A stretch of 64,000 nt of DNA, from the NCBI GenBank assembly GCA_020041925.1, contig CP083409.1; one strand, written 5' to 3'. The first letter of the stretch is position 1, and every line of letters begins with the position of its first letter. Source of the DNA: Faucicola osloensis_D (GTDB taxonomy: Bacteria; Pseudomonadota; Gammaproteobacteria; Pseudomonadales; Moraxellaceae). A program made the position numbers and the translations under genes. Shown here one piece after another: positions 44,745 to 53,692 of this stretch. The notes beneath the pieces were generated by a model. The model saw only the letters and a list, made by a program, of their open reading frames with translations, had not been told where the DNA came from and did not search any database.

Positions 44745-46913
44745 ATGACCAGTCTTACCAGCCAAGCGGCGAATCAATTGGCCAATTTTTCTGCCACTGA
44801 CGACGATAATATTGTCATTTTGACCATTCAACAATCTCGCAAAATGAATGTGCTTGATGAGTATTTTAGCAATGATTTAGAAAAAATCGCTCAAAGTTTT
44901 ATTCAAGACAAAGACAGCAAAGGGCTTATCATCACCAGCGATAAAGATAGCTTTATCGTGGGTGCCGATATCGACCAATTTGCCAATATCCAATCCCCCA
45001 AGCAAGCTTTTGATTTTGTGGAACATTTCAAAAAAGTGTTACGCAACCTTGAAACCTGCGGTAAACCTATCGTCGCTGCATTAACAGGCACTGCCTTAGG
45101 TGGCGGGCTTGAAGTAGCGTTGGGCTGTCATTATCGCATTGCCGTTGACCAACCGAATGCCAAATATGGCTTGCCTGAAGTCAAGTTGGGCTTATTACCT
45201 GGGGGCGGTGGTACGCAGCGTTTAATGCGTCTTGTCGGTATGCAAAAAGCGTTAGAGTTGATGACCCAAGGTACTAAGCTTACCACCCAAGCCGCTCATC
45301 AGCTTGGCATTATCGATGCGGTAGTTACTGATAAAACATCACTGATTGAACAAGCCAAACAGTGGATTCATGAGCACCCAACCGCTCAGCAGCCTTGGGA
45401 TGCCAAAGGCTTTAAAATCCCTCAAGGTAACGCCTTAACCCCGCAAAATGCCCAAATGTTGAGCATTGCCCCTGCGATGGCGAATCAAAAATCGCATGGC
45501 AACTACCCTGCCATTACCCACATTTTATCCTGTGTGTTTGAAGGTAGCTTAGTGGACATCGATACTGGTCTGGCGCTTGAGTCCCGCTATTTTGTCGCCT
45601 GTGCCATGTCACAAGTGTCAAAAAACATGATTGGCACGCTTTGGCACCAACTCAACAGCATCAACAAGGGCCAATCTCGTCCAAAATCTATCCCGCCATA
45701 CCAAACCAAAAAAGTCGGTGTGTTGGGTGCAGGGATGATGGGTGCAGGTATTGCCTATGTCTCTGCTAAGGCAGGCATTGACGTGGTATTGCTCGATACC
45801 ACGATGGAAAATGCGGATAAAGGCAAAATGTATTCAGAAAACTTGCTGGATAAAGCGATTGCCAAAGGCCGAAGCAATGATAGCAAAAAACAATCCTTGC
45901 TGGACAAAATTCAAACCACCACGAATTATGCAGATTTAGCGGATTGTGACTTGGTGATTGAAGCGGTGTTTGAAGACCGTGATATTAAAGCCAAGTGTAC
46001 CCAGCAAACAGAAGCAGTCACCGCTAGCGATGCGATTTTTGCGTCAAATACCTCAACCTTGCCAATTACCGGTTTAGCCAAAGCGAGTGGCCGTCCTAAG
46101 CAATTTATCGGCTTACACTTTTTCTCACCTGTCGATAAAATGCCGCTTGTGGAAATCATTATGGGCGAGCAAACCGATGAAACTACGTTAGCCAAAGCCT
46201 TTGACTATGTATTACAAATTGGCAAAACGCCGATTGTGGTCAATGATAGCCGTGGTTTTTATACGTCTCGTGTGTTTGCCACCTATATCACCGAAGGCTC
46301 TGCCATGCTCTCTGAGGGTGTCCATCCCCGTCTGATTGAGGTAGCCGGTATCAAATCAGGTATGCCTGTCGGACCGTTGGCACTGCAAGACGAGGTGTCT
46401 TTAGGTCTGATGCTGCATATTAATGAGCAAACCAAAAAAGATTTACAAAAAGAAGGCAAAGAAATGCCCCATCACCCCGCCGATAGCGTGGTCGAGCTGA
46501 TGGGCAAAACCCACGGGCGTTTGGGTAAAAAAGTCGGCAAAGGGTTTTATGACTACCCAGAGGGAGGTGAAAAACAACTGTGGCCCGGGCTATCAAACTT
46601 ATTCCCTGTCGCAGACACGCAGCCTACTCAGCAAGAGCTTATTGACCGCTTTATGTTTATCCAAGCCAATGAAACCGCTCGTTGTTATGAAGAAAACGTG
46701 ATTAATTCAATCGCAGATGCCAATATCGGCTCTATCTTTGGCTGGGGATTTGCCCCGCATCATGGGGGTACTTTGCAGTTTATTAATGCCTATGGCGTTG
46801 ATAATTTTGTCGCACGCAGTCAACAACTTGCCGAGCGTTATGGTGAGCGCTTTGCCCCTGCCCAAGTTCTAGTAGCTATGGCAAAGGCGCATAAGGAGTT
46901 TGTTAATGAATGA
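44745..46913 (+). CDS. Enoyl-CoA hydratase / 3-hydroxyacyl-CoA dehydrogenase (FadB/FadJ type)
   Basis: 722 aa multifunctional enzyme. The N-terminal crotonase domain (about 1-200) has SFIVGADIDQF, TALGGGLEVALGCHYRIA and GLPEVKLGLLPGGGGTQRL with the two catalytic Glu. The 3-hydroxyacyl-CoA dehydrogenase domain starts at the Rossmann motif VGVLGAGMMGAGIAYV (about 325), with SNTSTLPITGLA and HFFSPVDKMPLVEII containing the catalytic His-Glu. It catalyses two steps of beta-oxidation. The 3' end overlaps the CoA-racemase-like gene by 8 bp. Confidence 0.94.
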   Translation: MTSLTSQAANQLANFSATDDDNIVILTIQQSRKMNVLDEYFSNDLEKIAQSFIQDKDSKGLIITSDKDSFIVGADIDQFANIQSPKQAFDFVEHFKKVLRNLETCGKPIVAALTGTALGGGLEVALGCHYRIAVDQPNAKYGLPEVKLGLLPGGGGTQRLMRLVGMQKALELMTQGTKLTTQAAHQLGIIDAVVTDKTSLIEQAKQWIHEHPTAQQPWDAKGFKIPQGNALTPQNAQMLSIAPAMANQKSHGNYPAITHILSCVFEGSLVDIDTGLALESRYFVACAMSQVSKNMIGTLWHQLNSINKGQSRPKSIPPYQTKKVGVLGAGMMGAGIAYVSAKAGIDVVLLDTTMENADKGKMYSENLLDKAIAKGRSNDSKKQSLLDKIQTTTNYADLADCDLVIEAVFEDRDIKAKCTQQTEAVTASDAIFASNTSTLPITGLAKASGRPKQFIGLHFFSPVDKMPLVEIIMGEQTDETTLAKAFDYVLQIGKTPIVVNDSRGFYTSRVFATYITEGSAMLSEGVHPRLIEVAGIKSGMPVGPLALQDEVSLGLMLHINEQTKKDLQKEGKEMPHHPADSVVELMGKTHGRLGKKVGKGFYDYPEGGEKQLWPGLSNLFPVADTQPTQQELIDRFMFIQANETARCYEENVINSIADANIGSIFGWGFAPHHGGTLQFINAYGVDNFVARSQQLAERYGERFAPAQVLVAMAKAHKEFVNE

Positions 46914-47967
46914 CGCCATAGCTGCGCTGGGTATAGCTGACTGCTTAACAGGGCTAAAAGTTATTGACTTATCACGCAACTTGCCGGGTCCATTTGCCAC
47001 ACGACTGCTCGCTGATTTGGGGGCAAATGTGATCAAATATGAACCTAAGCCAGGTGACCCTGCACGGGCGTTAGGCAATTTATTTGATGCTTTAAATCAT
47101 GGCAAAGCTTGTCACAAAATAAACTTTAAACACCCCGATGACATTGCTAAGCTTAAAAGCGACATTGCCACTGCTGATGTGATGATTGATAGTTTCCGCC
47201 CCAACGTATTAGAAGGCATGGGACTTTCGCCACAGGCACTGCTGGCGGACAACCCAAAGCTGGTGATTGTTTCCATCACTGGCTATGGTACGACGCCCAA
47301 CTGGGCGGATAAAGCCGGGCATGATATCAACTTTATGGCAATGAGTGGCGTACTTGACCAACTCAAAACCGCATCGGGTGAACAAGCCATGCCCAATGTG
47401 CAATTTGCCGACTTGGCTGGCGGGAGTGACACGGCGGTCATCGCTTTATTAGCGGCCGTTGTCAATGCCAAGCTAACTGGCAAAGGTCGCCATATCATCA
47501 TCAGCATGACCCATAGTTTATACAACCATTTGGTGATGCCAAAAGCGACGGGGAAATTTGTCAAAGCATTAACACAGGTAACACCGACGCCTGAGCAGGA
47601 TTTTTTAGGCGGCGTGCTGCCATGTTACCGGCTATATCAGACACAAGACGGTCGTTATATGGCAGTCGGCTCGCTTGAGCTAAAGTTTTGGCAAGGCTTG
47701 TGTCAAGCGTTAGATGTTAATGAACATGCGGCTAGCCATTGGCAAATGGGCATACTGCCCACTCATCCGCAGAGCCAAGCCGCTGCCCAAGCAATTGCCC
47801 AAAAATTTGCATCGCAGCCACTTAGCCACTGGCAGCACTACTTTACCCAATTTGATGTGTGCGTGACGCCTATTTTAACCTTGGCAGAAGCCGCCTGTCA
47901 TGAACTATTTGCTAATCAAGATGAGTATGGTAATGTTAAGCCTTGGTGTGATAATGATTGCAACTAG
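46906..47967 (+). CDS. CaiB/BaiF-family protein, alpha-methylacyl-CoA racemase-like
   Basis: 353 aa. The family includes CoA transferases and racemases. LKVIDLSRNLPGPFATRLLADLGANVIKYE (in the usual start pattern), the racemase-type His in GHDINFMAMSG and Asp in FADLAGG both match the catalytic pair of alpha-methylacyl-CoA racemase, so it probably epimerises 2-methylacyl-CoA before beta-oxidation. The start ATG 46906 has ATAAGGAG upstream and overlaps the fadB/J stop by 8 bp, implying translational coupling. The C-terminal part ends in LFANQDEYG, shorter than some family members. Confidence 0.82.
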   Translation: MNDAIAALGIADCLTGLKVIDLSRNLPGPFATRLLADLGANVIKYEPKPGDPARALGNLFDALNHGKACHKINFKHPDDIAKLKSDIATADVMIDSFRPNVLEGMGLSPQALLADNPKLVIVSITGYGTTPNWADKAGHDINFMAMSGVLDQLKTASGEQAMPNVQFADLAGGSDTAVIALLAAVVNAKLTGKGRHIIISMTHSLYNHLVMPKATGKFVKALTQVTPTPEQDFLGGVLPCYRLYQTQDGRYMAVGSLELKFWQGLCQALDVNEHAASHWQMGILPTHPQSQAAAQAIAQKFASQPLSHWQHYFTQFDVCVTPILTLAEAACHELFANQDEYGNVKPWCDNDCN

Positions 47968-48115
47968 GCTATTCATTTGCGTCACTATCAACTCAAGGCA
48001 CAGCGATTGATAGTCATCAAAAAGCGCGGCAATACGCGCACCCTAATAGTCCCATGGAAAAAACCTTTCAAGGGCCTATTAGCCTATTTTCTAAGGACAG
48101 AAAAAGGATAACAAC

Positions 48116-49801
48116 ATGGAAAATTTTTGGAAAAAATTTTATGACCCTGCCACCGCCGCACACATTCCCGCTTTAACAGATCAATCGTTAATAGAATTTT
48201 TTGATGATCGTTTAACGGCCTTTGCCTCCCGAGAATTCACCAGTAATATGGAGCGAGCTATCAGCTATCAACAGGCGGATAACGTCGCACGCCTTGTCAG
48301 CCGCTGGCTACAATCCCAATTTTTGGGCCCAAATGCCAGTGTCGCTATCATGCTGCCTAATGTACAAGCGTATTTACCGGTCATGATAGGTGCGATTCGC
48401 TCAGGGTATGTTTTGACGCCGATTAATCCGCTACATACAGCTCGTGAATTAGAGTTTCAGTTGATTGATGCCAATACCGAAGTTATTTTTATTTTAGAAA
48501 ATTTTGCTCACATTTTACAAAAAATCATTGATAAAACCCCAGTGAAAAAAGTCGTGATTATCCGTTTAGGAGACTTGTTAGGATTAAAGGGTAAAATAGT
48601 CGATATCGCTGTAAAATATGTCAAGAAAATGGTAGAGCCTTACCAAATTGACCAAAAGTATCAGCCATTACGATTGGGTCAAGTGATGAAAACCGCTAAA
48701 TCCATGCCTTACCAACAGCCATCCAAATCACTTGATGATGTTGCCTTTATCCAATACACCGGCGGCACCACTGGCAGACCCAAAGGCATCTTGCTGACCC
48801 ATCGAAATATTTTGACAGCAGTTGAACAATACTATCAGTGGTTTTTGCCGGTACTCAACCAACAAAAAAATGTCGAACAAGTATTCCATAGTATCCTAGC
48901 GTTGCCGCTATATCATATCTTTGCCTTTATCTTTTCCATGTTAGGCATGAAATCTGGCATGCGCATGACCTTGGTGACCAACCCTAAAGACATTGCCGGT
49001 TTTATCAAAATATTATCTGCTAAGCCGTTTCACATTCTTCCTGGGGTTAATACCTTGTTTCAGGCATTAATTAACCACCCCGATTTTAAAAGTGTCGATA
49101 CCCGTCAACTAAAATTATCAATCGCGGGCGGTATGGCAGCCACCCCCGCCACGGCCAAAGCTTGGCTTGAGCTCACTGGCTGCCCATTAATAGAAGGATG
49201 GGGCATGTCCGAAACTATCGGTGCAGGCACGTGTAACCCCCTCACCAATCATGAGTACACTGGCGATATTGGCCTACCTTTACCGAGTATCGATATCAAA
49301 ATCTGTGATGATGTGGGCAACGAAGTGGCGTTAGGCGAAGTGGGTGAGATTTGTATCAAAGGTGATAATGTGACTATAGGTTATCATAACATTGACAACA
49401 CCGATTATTTCTTACCTGAAGGCCATTTAAAGACAGGCGACATTGGGATGATGATGCAAAACGGGCATATCAAATTAATGGATCGCAAAAAAGATATGCT
49501 GATCGTCAGTGGCTTTAATGTCTATCCAACCGAAATTGAAGCGGTGCTGTTAAATCACCCGAAAGTCCAAGAATGTGCCGTGATTGGCGTTGAAGATGCG
49601 CTTCAAGGACAATCGGTTAAAGCCTATATTGTCAAATCAGATGACAGTTTGACGATAGATGAGCTTAAAGCCTTTAGTCATGAGCAATTAACCGGGTATA
49701 AACGACCACGTCAATATACGTTTATTGAGCAATTACCCAAAACCGCGGTTGGCAAAATTCAAAAAACTGAACTGCGGTTACTTGAGAAAAATAGTAAATA
49801 A
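48116..49801 (+). CDS. Long-chain acyl-CoA ligase (FadD-like)
   Basis: 561 aa ANL-superfamily enzyme that activates fatty acids to CoA thioesters via acyl-AMP. Motifs: the P-loop YTGGTTGRPKGILLTHRN (about 218-235), GWGMSETIGAG, LKTGDIG, DRKKDMLIVSGFNVYPTEIE, and the final PKTAVGKIQKTELR with the catalytic Lys. It closes the beta-oxidation operon and is followed by a terminator. AAAAAGGATAACAAC lies upstream of the ATG. Confidence 0.92.
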   Translation: MENFWKKFYDPATAAHIPALTDQSLIEFFDDRLTAFASREFTSNMERAISYQQADNVARLVSRWLQSQFLGPNASVAIMLPNVQAYLPVMIGAIRSGYVLTPINPLHTARELEFQLIDANTEVIFILENFAHILQKIIDKTPVKKVVIIRLGDLLGLKGKIVDIAVKYVKKMVEPYQIDQKYQPLRLGQVMKTAKSMPYQQPSKSLDDVAFIQYTGGTTGRPKGILLTHRNILTAVEQYYQWFLPVLNQQKNVEQVFHSILALPLYHIFAFIFSMLGMKSGMRMTLVTNPKDIAGFIKILSAKPFHILPGVNTLFQALINHPDFKSVDTRQLKLSIAGGMAATPATAKAWLELTGCPLIEGWGMSETIGAGTCNPLTNHEYTGDIGLPLPSIDIKICDDVGNEVALGEVGEICIKGDNVTIGYHNIDNTDYFLPEGHLKTGDIGMMMQNGHIKLMDRKKDMLIVSGFNVYPTEIEAVLLNHPKVQECAVIGVEDALQGQSVKAYIVKSDDSLTIDELKAFSHEQLTGYKRPRQYTFIEQLPKTAVGKIQKTELRLLEKNSK

Positions 49802-49880
49802 TGGTGTCAGCCCAGGGAATGGTCAGATGTTTACCTTTCAACCCTCGAAAAACCACGTAAACCCTTGATATCACTGCAAT

Positions 49881-49912
49881 AAAAAAGACCCAATCAATCG
49901 ACTGGGGCTTTT
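49881..49912 (+). terminator. Terminator of the beta-oxidation operon
   Basis: Arms AAAAGACCCA (49883-49892) and TGGGGCTTTT (49903-49912), one mismatch, T tract at the 3' side; 82 bp after the ligase stop. Confidence 0.75.
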
Positions 49913-49918
49913 GGAATA

Positions 49919-49946
49919 TGGTAGGCATAATCTGACTCGAACAGAC
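49919..49946 (-). tRNA. 3' fragment of a tRNA-Ile-like gene
   Basis: On the minus strand the segment reads as a T-arm (GTCTG-TTCGAGT-CAGAT, 5-bp stem with one wobble) followed by TATGCCT-A-CCA, i.e. the acceptor 3' strand, discriminator A and CCA. The required 5' partner would be AGGCATA, and A1-U72 with A73 fits tRNA-Ile. The D-arm, anticodon arm and 5' end are not present on the adjacent 60 bp. This is a fragment, not a working gene. It lies exactly at the edge of the accessory region and may be an integration scar. Confidence 0.7.
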
Positions 49947-50001
49947 GAAAACCTTTAAGTTAAATTACCCTAAATTGCATGTTAGCAAAATCCGTTAGAT
50001 A

Positions 50002-50041
50002 TAGGACTTACGCAAAAGCAAGAGTTTTTGCGTAAGTCCTA
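50002..50041. repeat. 40-bp hairpin with 16-bp arms
   Basis: Arms TAGGACTTACGCAAAA (50002-50017) and TTTTGCGTAAGTCCTA (50026-50041) with an 8-nt loop. AGGACTTACGCAAAA-type ends occur on many insertion sequences, so this may be an IS scar or a small transposable hairpin; it could also end transcription. Confidence 0.75.
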
Positions 50042-50092
50042 ATATACAAGTTATGGTTTAAATCAATACGATAGTTTATTGCTGAAATGAGA

Positions 50093-50124
50093 AAGCCGTT
50101 ACTGGGGAGTCCCGGTAACGGCTT
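50093..50124. terminator. Terminator after arsC
   Basis: Perfect 10-bp arms AAGCCGTTAC (50093-50102) and GTAACGGCTT (50115-50124) with a 12-nt loop, 28 bp beyond the arsC stop. The T tract on the minus strand is weak. Confidence 0.7.
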
Positions 50125-50152
50125 ACAATTTCAATAAAAACAGGTGTTTTGA

Positions 50153-50563
50153 CTAAATTGTCGGCTCAATCTTTTCCCCATCTTCTTTGATAAAGGTTTT
50201 GGTTAAGGGCGTATCAATCAAATCTAGTACAACTTCGGAAGGACGGCACAGCTTAACGCCTTTATCACTCACAACGATTGGACGATTGATTAGAAGTGGG
50301 TCAGCTAACATAGCTTGAATAAGGTCATCATCAGTCAAACTAAGGTTATCTAGCCCATGTTCAGCGTAAGGCGGCACATTTACACGCAGTAATTGTCTTG
50401 GGGTAATACCCATTTTGGTAATTAAATCACGCAGGGTTGTTTCATCAGGTGGGTTATCCAAATACTGAATAACAGAAGGCTCAATGCCTTGATGTTTGAT
50501 AAGAGCAAGCGTGTTGCGTGATGTGCCACAGTTAGGGTTGTGGTAAATTGTGATATTTTGCAT
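50153..50563 (-). CDS. arsC: Arsenate reductase, glutaredoxin-coupled ArsC
   Basis: 136 aa. It reduces arsenate to arsenite. The active Cys lies in HNPNCGTSRNTLALI near residue 12, matching plasmid R773-type ArsC. Further blocks are LDNPPDETTL, INRPIVVSDKGVKLCRPSE. It is downstream of arsB on the same strand (25-bp gap). It needs glutaredoxin from elsewhere in the genome. Confidence 0.93.
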   Translation of the reverse strand: MQNITIYHNPNCGTSRNTLALIKHQGIEPSVIQYLDNPPDETTLRDLITKMGITPRQLLRVNVPPYAEHGLDNLSLTDDDLIQAMLADPLLINRPIVVSDKGVKLCRPSEVVLDLIDTPLTKTFIKEDGEKIEPTI

Positions 50564-50588
50564 ACTTGTTCCTTTTTAAGTTTTAAAA

Positions 50589-51881
50589 TTATTGAATTAT
50601 TGGCAACCAAATTGCCAATGCAACCAATGTAGCCACCAATACAGGCAAGGTTAAAATAATACCGACTTTAATATAATAGCCCCAACTCACCGTAATATTT
50701 TTACTGGCTAAAACGTGCAACCATAATAAGGTAGCGAGTGAGCCAATCGGGGTAATTTTCGTGCCTAAATCACAGCCTATTACATTGGCATAAATCATGG
50801 CTTGCTTTATCATGGGGTCATGGATAGTCGCCTCATCAATCGCTAAAGCCTGAATTAGCACCGTTGGCATATTATTCATGACAGATGAAAGCCCTGCCGA
50901 TAATAACCCTGTTCCTACTGTAGCTGTCATCATGCCATGATTAGCGAGTTGGCTTAACTCATGAGCTAAATAATCGGTCAGCCCTGCATTTTTTAAGCCA
51001 TACACCACCAAATACATACCTAATGAAAATATCACCACTTGCCACGGGGCATTTTTGACAATCGGCAGCACCGTTATTTTTTTACCCATTTTCGCTACCA
51101 CAAGCAACACCAAAGCTCCAACCCCTGCAATAAAGCTAATGGGTACACCTAGAGGCTCAAGCACAAAAAAACCCAACAAAAGTAACACCAACACCACCCA
51201 ACCTATGATAAAAGTATTTTTATCCACGATAGCCGGTTGTGAGCTTTCGATTAAATCCAACGCATAAACTGTAGGAATGTCTTTATAATAAAACCCATAC
51301 AATACCAATAATGAGGTGACAACCGCTACCACGTTTACTGGTATCATCACTTTGGCATAATCGGTAAAAGGGATTTTAAAAAAGTCAGCCGACACAATAT
51401 TTACCAAATTAGACACTACGAGCGGAATACTGGCGGTATCAGCGATAAACCCTGCTGTCATAATAAAAGCAAGGGTAGTCGCAGGGGAAAAGCGTAACGT
51501 GGTTAAAATCGCAATCACAATGGGTGTTAATATCAAAGCCACACCATCATTGGCAAACAATGCCGATACCACCGCCCCAAGTAGCACAATAAACGCAAAC
51601 AACCGATTACCGCTACCTTTTGCTAATCTTGCAACGTGCAAGGCGATATAGCGGAAAAAGCCTGCTTCATCAAGTAACAGACTAATAATGATAATAGCAA
51701 TAAAGGCAAAGGTAGCGTTCCAAACAATATTCCACACTATAGGAATATCGGCAACCGTTATTACCCCTAATAGCAAAGCTATCCCAGCCCCGATACTGGC
51801 AGTCCAACCGATACCCAAGCCTTTAGGTTGCCATATTACAAATATCAAAGTCACTAGAAAAATGAGTAATGCGGTAATCAT
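50589..51881 (-). CDS. arsB: Arsenite efflux permease ArsB
   Basis: 430 aa with about 12 helices, ArsB/NhaD-type ion-transporter superfamily. LFANDGVALILTPIVIAIL, FIADTASIPLVVSNLVNIVSAD, and SSVMNNMPTVLIQALAID are the conserved segments of ArsB. It extrudes arsenite and antimonite, alone or with ArsA, which is not present. Transcribed divergently from arsR and followed by arsC. Confidence 0.93.
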   Translation of the reverse strand: MITALLIFLVTLIFVIWQPKGLGIGWTASIGAGIALLLGVITVADIPIVWNIVWNATFAFIAIIIISLLLDEAGFFRYIALHVARLAKGSGNRLFAFIVLLGAVVSALFANDGVALILTPIVIAILTTLRFSPATTLAFIMTAGFIADTASIPLVVSNLVNIVSADFFKIPFTDYAKVMIPVNVVAVVTSLLVLYGFYYKDIPTVYALDLIESSQPAIVDKNTFIIGWVVLVLLLLGFFVLEPLGVPISFIAGVGALVLLVVAKMGKKITVLPIVKNAPWQVVIFSLGMYLVVYGLKNAGLTDYLAHELSQLANHGMMTATVGTGLLSAGLSSVMNNMPTVLIQALAIDEATIHDPMIKQAMIYANVIGCDLGTKITPIGSLATLLWLHVLASKNITVSWGYYIKVGIILTLPVLVATLVALAIWLPIIQ

Positions 51882-51926
51882 TGACTGCCTATAGAAACCT
51901 GTTAAAATTGAGCTATACTATAATCT

Positions 51927-51950
51927 ATATATTTGGATATGTAAATATAT
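51927..51950. promoter_or_regulatory. Candidate ArsR operator
   Basis: Inverted repeat ATATATTT (51927-51934) and AAATATAT (51943-51950) with an 8-bp spacer, in the arsB-arsR divergent spacer and touching the arsR start codon. It is AT-rich and positioned to control both directions. Confidence 0.6.
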
Positions 51951-52215
51951 GAATAAAACAGACTTTCTCAAGGCGTTAAGCGACCCCACCAGATTAAAAA
52001 TTGTGCAACTACTTAATCAGAAGCAAGCGTTATGCGTGTGTGACATCATCAGCCAGTTAAATCAACCACAGCCAACCATCTCACGGCATTTAAACCAACT
52101 AAAGCAAATCGGTATTTTAGAAAGTGAGCGTAAAGGCACTTGGATTTGGTATTCGATTAGTCAAGAGTTACCAAGTTGGGGCAAAGCGGTAATTGGTGCA
52201 TTGGAATTAAATTAA
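51949..52215 (+). CDS. arsR: ArsR-family arsenic-responsive repressor
   Basis: 88 aa winged helix protein. LKALSDPTRLKIVQLL and PQPTISRHLNQLKQIGILES are the typical HTH segments. The metal-site motif CVCD (Cys-x-Cys) lies in ALCVCDIIS at the alpha-3 helix, consistent with arsenite sensing by Cys thiols. It is divergent from arsB, with the operator in between. Length is at the short end of the family. Confidence 0.92.
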   Translation: MNKTDFLKALSDPTRLKIVQLLNQKQALCVCDIISQLNQPQPTISRHLNQLKQIGILESERKGTWIWYSISQELPSWGKAVIGALELN

Positions 52216-52233
52216 ATGTATGATTCATAGAGA

Positions 52234-52419
52234 TCATTTCAATTTGGCCATCTCTACATCCCCTTTATAATTGGCATTTTGAATGCGTTCATCTGATGGG
52301 TTATATTGGTTTTGCACCTCATCAGAAAAAGGCGTTTCCTCGCTTAATTCAAAATACCTTTCAACCCCCACCATGTCAAAGTCGCTAGACCAATCTACCC
52401 TATTTGATATTAATGTACT
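52234..52419 (-). pseudogene. Possible 3' remnant of a gene
   Basis: A minus-strand frame with no good start codon reads about 61 residues to a TGA at 52234-52236. It includes VDWSSDFDMVGVERYFEL and PSDERIQNANYKGDVEMAKL and has protein-like, acidic composition. It is bounded upstream by a stop in the same frame. It may be the C-terminal end of a gene truncated during insertion events. No family is recognised. Confidence 0.35.
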
Positions 52420-52645
52420 TTAATACTCAAAGCTTTGATACGAGTGGGTTTAACTAAGCGTTCAAGAATAACATTAATGTGATTTAATGACAATTAAAAA
52501 AATTATCTTGCAGTTTGGTCACGCAATATTGCGTGTTTTTTAACCCCCACTCTCTCGATATTTTTGATAAAAAAACGTCAATTTCGTCTTAGTTTTATTT
52601 AAATTTTTTAAAAAAATTATTATATAAGTTTTCTTTTCAAAAAAA

Positions 52646-52677
52646 ATATCCAGTTTCTTATCTAAAAAACTGGATAT
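52646..52677. terminator. Strong hairpin with 11-bp arms
   Basis: Arms ATATCCAGTTT (52646-52656) and AAACTGGATAT (52667-52677), 10-nt loop. An A tract on the left makes it a terminator for minus-strand transcripts; the gene it served may be the lost upstream part of the remnant. Confidence 0.6.
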
Positions 52678-52877
52678 TGAAGTGTTGATATGATTAGTAT
52701 TTTTATATGATTCACATATATTTTTTTAAAAATTAAAATTATATACTTTCAAATTTAGTGGATTTTCTAGGTTGTGTTGAACATTTAATATACAAAAGAA
52801 CATAATGAGGAAATTTTGATAAAAAAATAGCGAAGCAGTAAACTTTAAGCTCTGACCCAAAAAGAAGACTGTTCGCT

Positions 52878-53630
52878 ATGCCTCGTCTTATGCTAAATAA
52901 TCAACATTGGAAGAAGCTAAAACCCATTCTACAAGAAATTGGCATCTATGACTATGCTAATTTAAGAAAGACCGTAGAAGGGATCTTATATAAAATGCGA
53001 ACAGGCATACCGTGGCGGGACTTACCCAGATATTTTGGAAAGACCAACACGATATTTAAAGCATTTAACCGATGGTCACAAAGTAATAAGCTCATCAAAT
53101 TGTTTGAAAAGATGATTCACTTTCCAGACATGGAATGGCTGTTTATCGATGCAACTTATATCAAAGCTCATCAGCACAGTAGTAGTGGTGACATGAAAGG
53201 GCAAGGCATTGATAAAAGTGTCGCAGGCAACAGCAGTAAAATTCATTTAGCGGTTGATGCTCACGGTAATCCCATTCGTTTCATCATTACCGATGGCGTA
53301 ACTCATGATGTTAAAGCAGCACCTGACTTGATTGATACGTTAGATTTAAGTGATGTTGTGGTACTTGGTGCTGATAAAGGCTATGACTCTCAGTGCTTTC
53401 GTGAGAAAGTTGAAGAGAGTCAAACCATAGCTAATATTCCAAGAAAGCGGAACACTAAACTATCAAATGTACATATGGATTGGCATTTATACAAGTCTCG
53501 TCATTTGGTTGAAAATGCTTTTTGCCTTATCAAGCATTATCGGGGTATTGCGACAAGGTATGAGAAGCTTAAACGTAATTATGAGAATTTGGTCGCTCTA
53601 GCCTTTGCTTATCATTGGCTAAAGCTTTAA
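52878..53630 (+). CDS. IS5-family transposase
   Basis: 250 aa, single intact frame. An N-terminal helical part contains GIPWRDLPRYFGKTNTIF, typical for the IS427 group. The DDE triad is recognised as Asp in LFIDATYIKAH, Asp in GADKGYDSQ, and Glu in RHLVENAFCLIKHYRGIATRYEK. Members of this group are often split into two frames by a frameshift; here it is one. The IS ends are not obvious: the left has an imperfect hairpin AGCGAAGCAGT...ACTGTTCGCT (52829-52875) and the right end merges into the PhyH 3' flank. Confidence 0.88.
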   Translation: MPRLMLNNQHWKKLKPILQEIGIYDYANLRKTVEGILYKMRTGIPWRDLPRYFGKTNTIFKAFNRWSQSNKLIKLFEKMIHFPDMEWLFIDATYIKAHQHSSSGDMKGQGIDKSVAGNSSKIHLAVDAHGNPIRFIITDGVTHDVKAAPDLIDTLDLSDVVVLGADKGYDSQCFREKVEESQTIANIPRKRNTKLSNVHMDWHLYKSRHLVENAFCLIKHYRGIATRYEKLKRNYENLVALAFAYHWLKL

Positions 53631-53692
53631 AAAAGCCAATATTAAAACGGAGGAACAATGACTAAAGATGAGTAACGTGATAATGTCAAAAT

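Larger units (their letters stand above)
52216..52877. other. 662-bp AT-rich spacer before the IS5-type transposase
   Basis: No complete gene. It includes an orphan minus-strand reading frame (52234-52419) and a strong hairpin (52646-52677). The segment 52440-52850 is very AT-rich. The left end of the IS5-type element must lie here but its terminal repeat was not identified. Confidence 0.6.

Noticed and set aside
49919..50010. Complete tRNA gene on the minus strand
   Set aside because: Only the T-arm and acceptor 3' strand are present; no D-arm, anticodon arm or 5' acceptor strand AGGCATA could be found.
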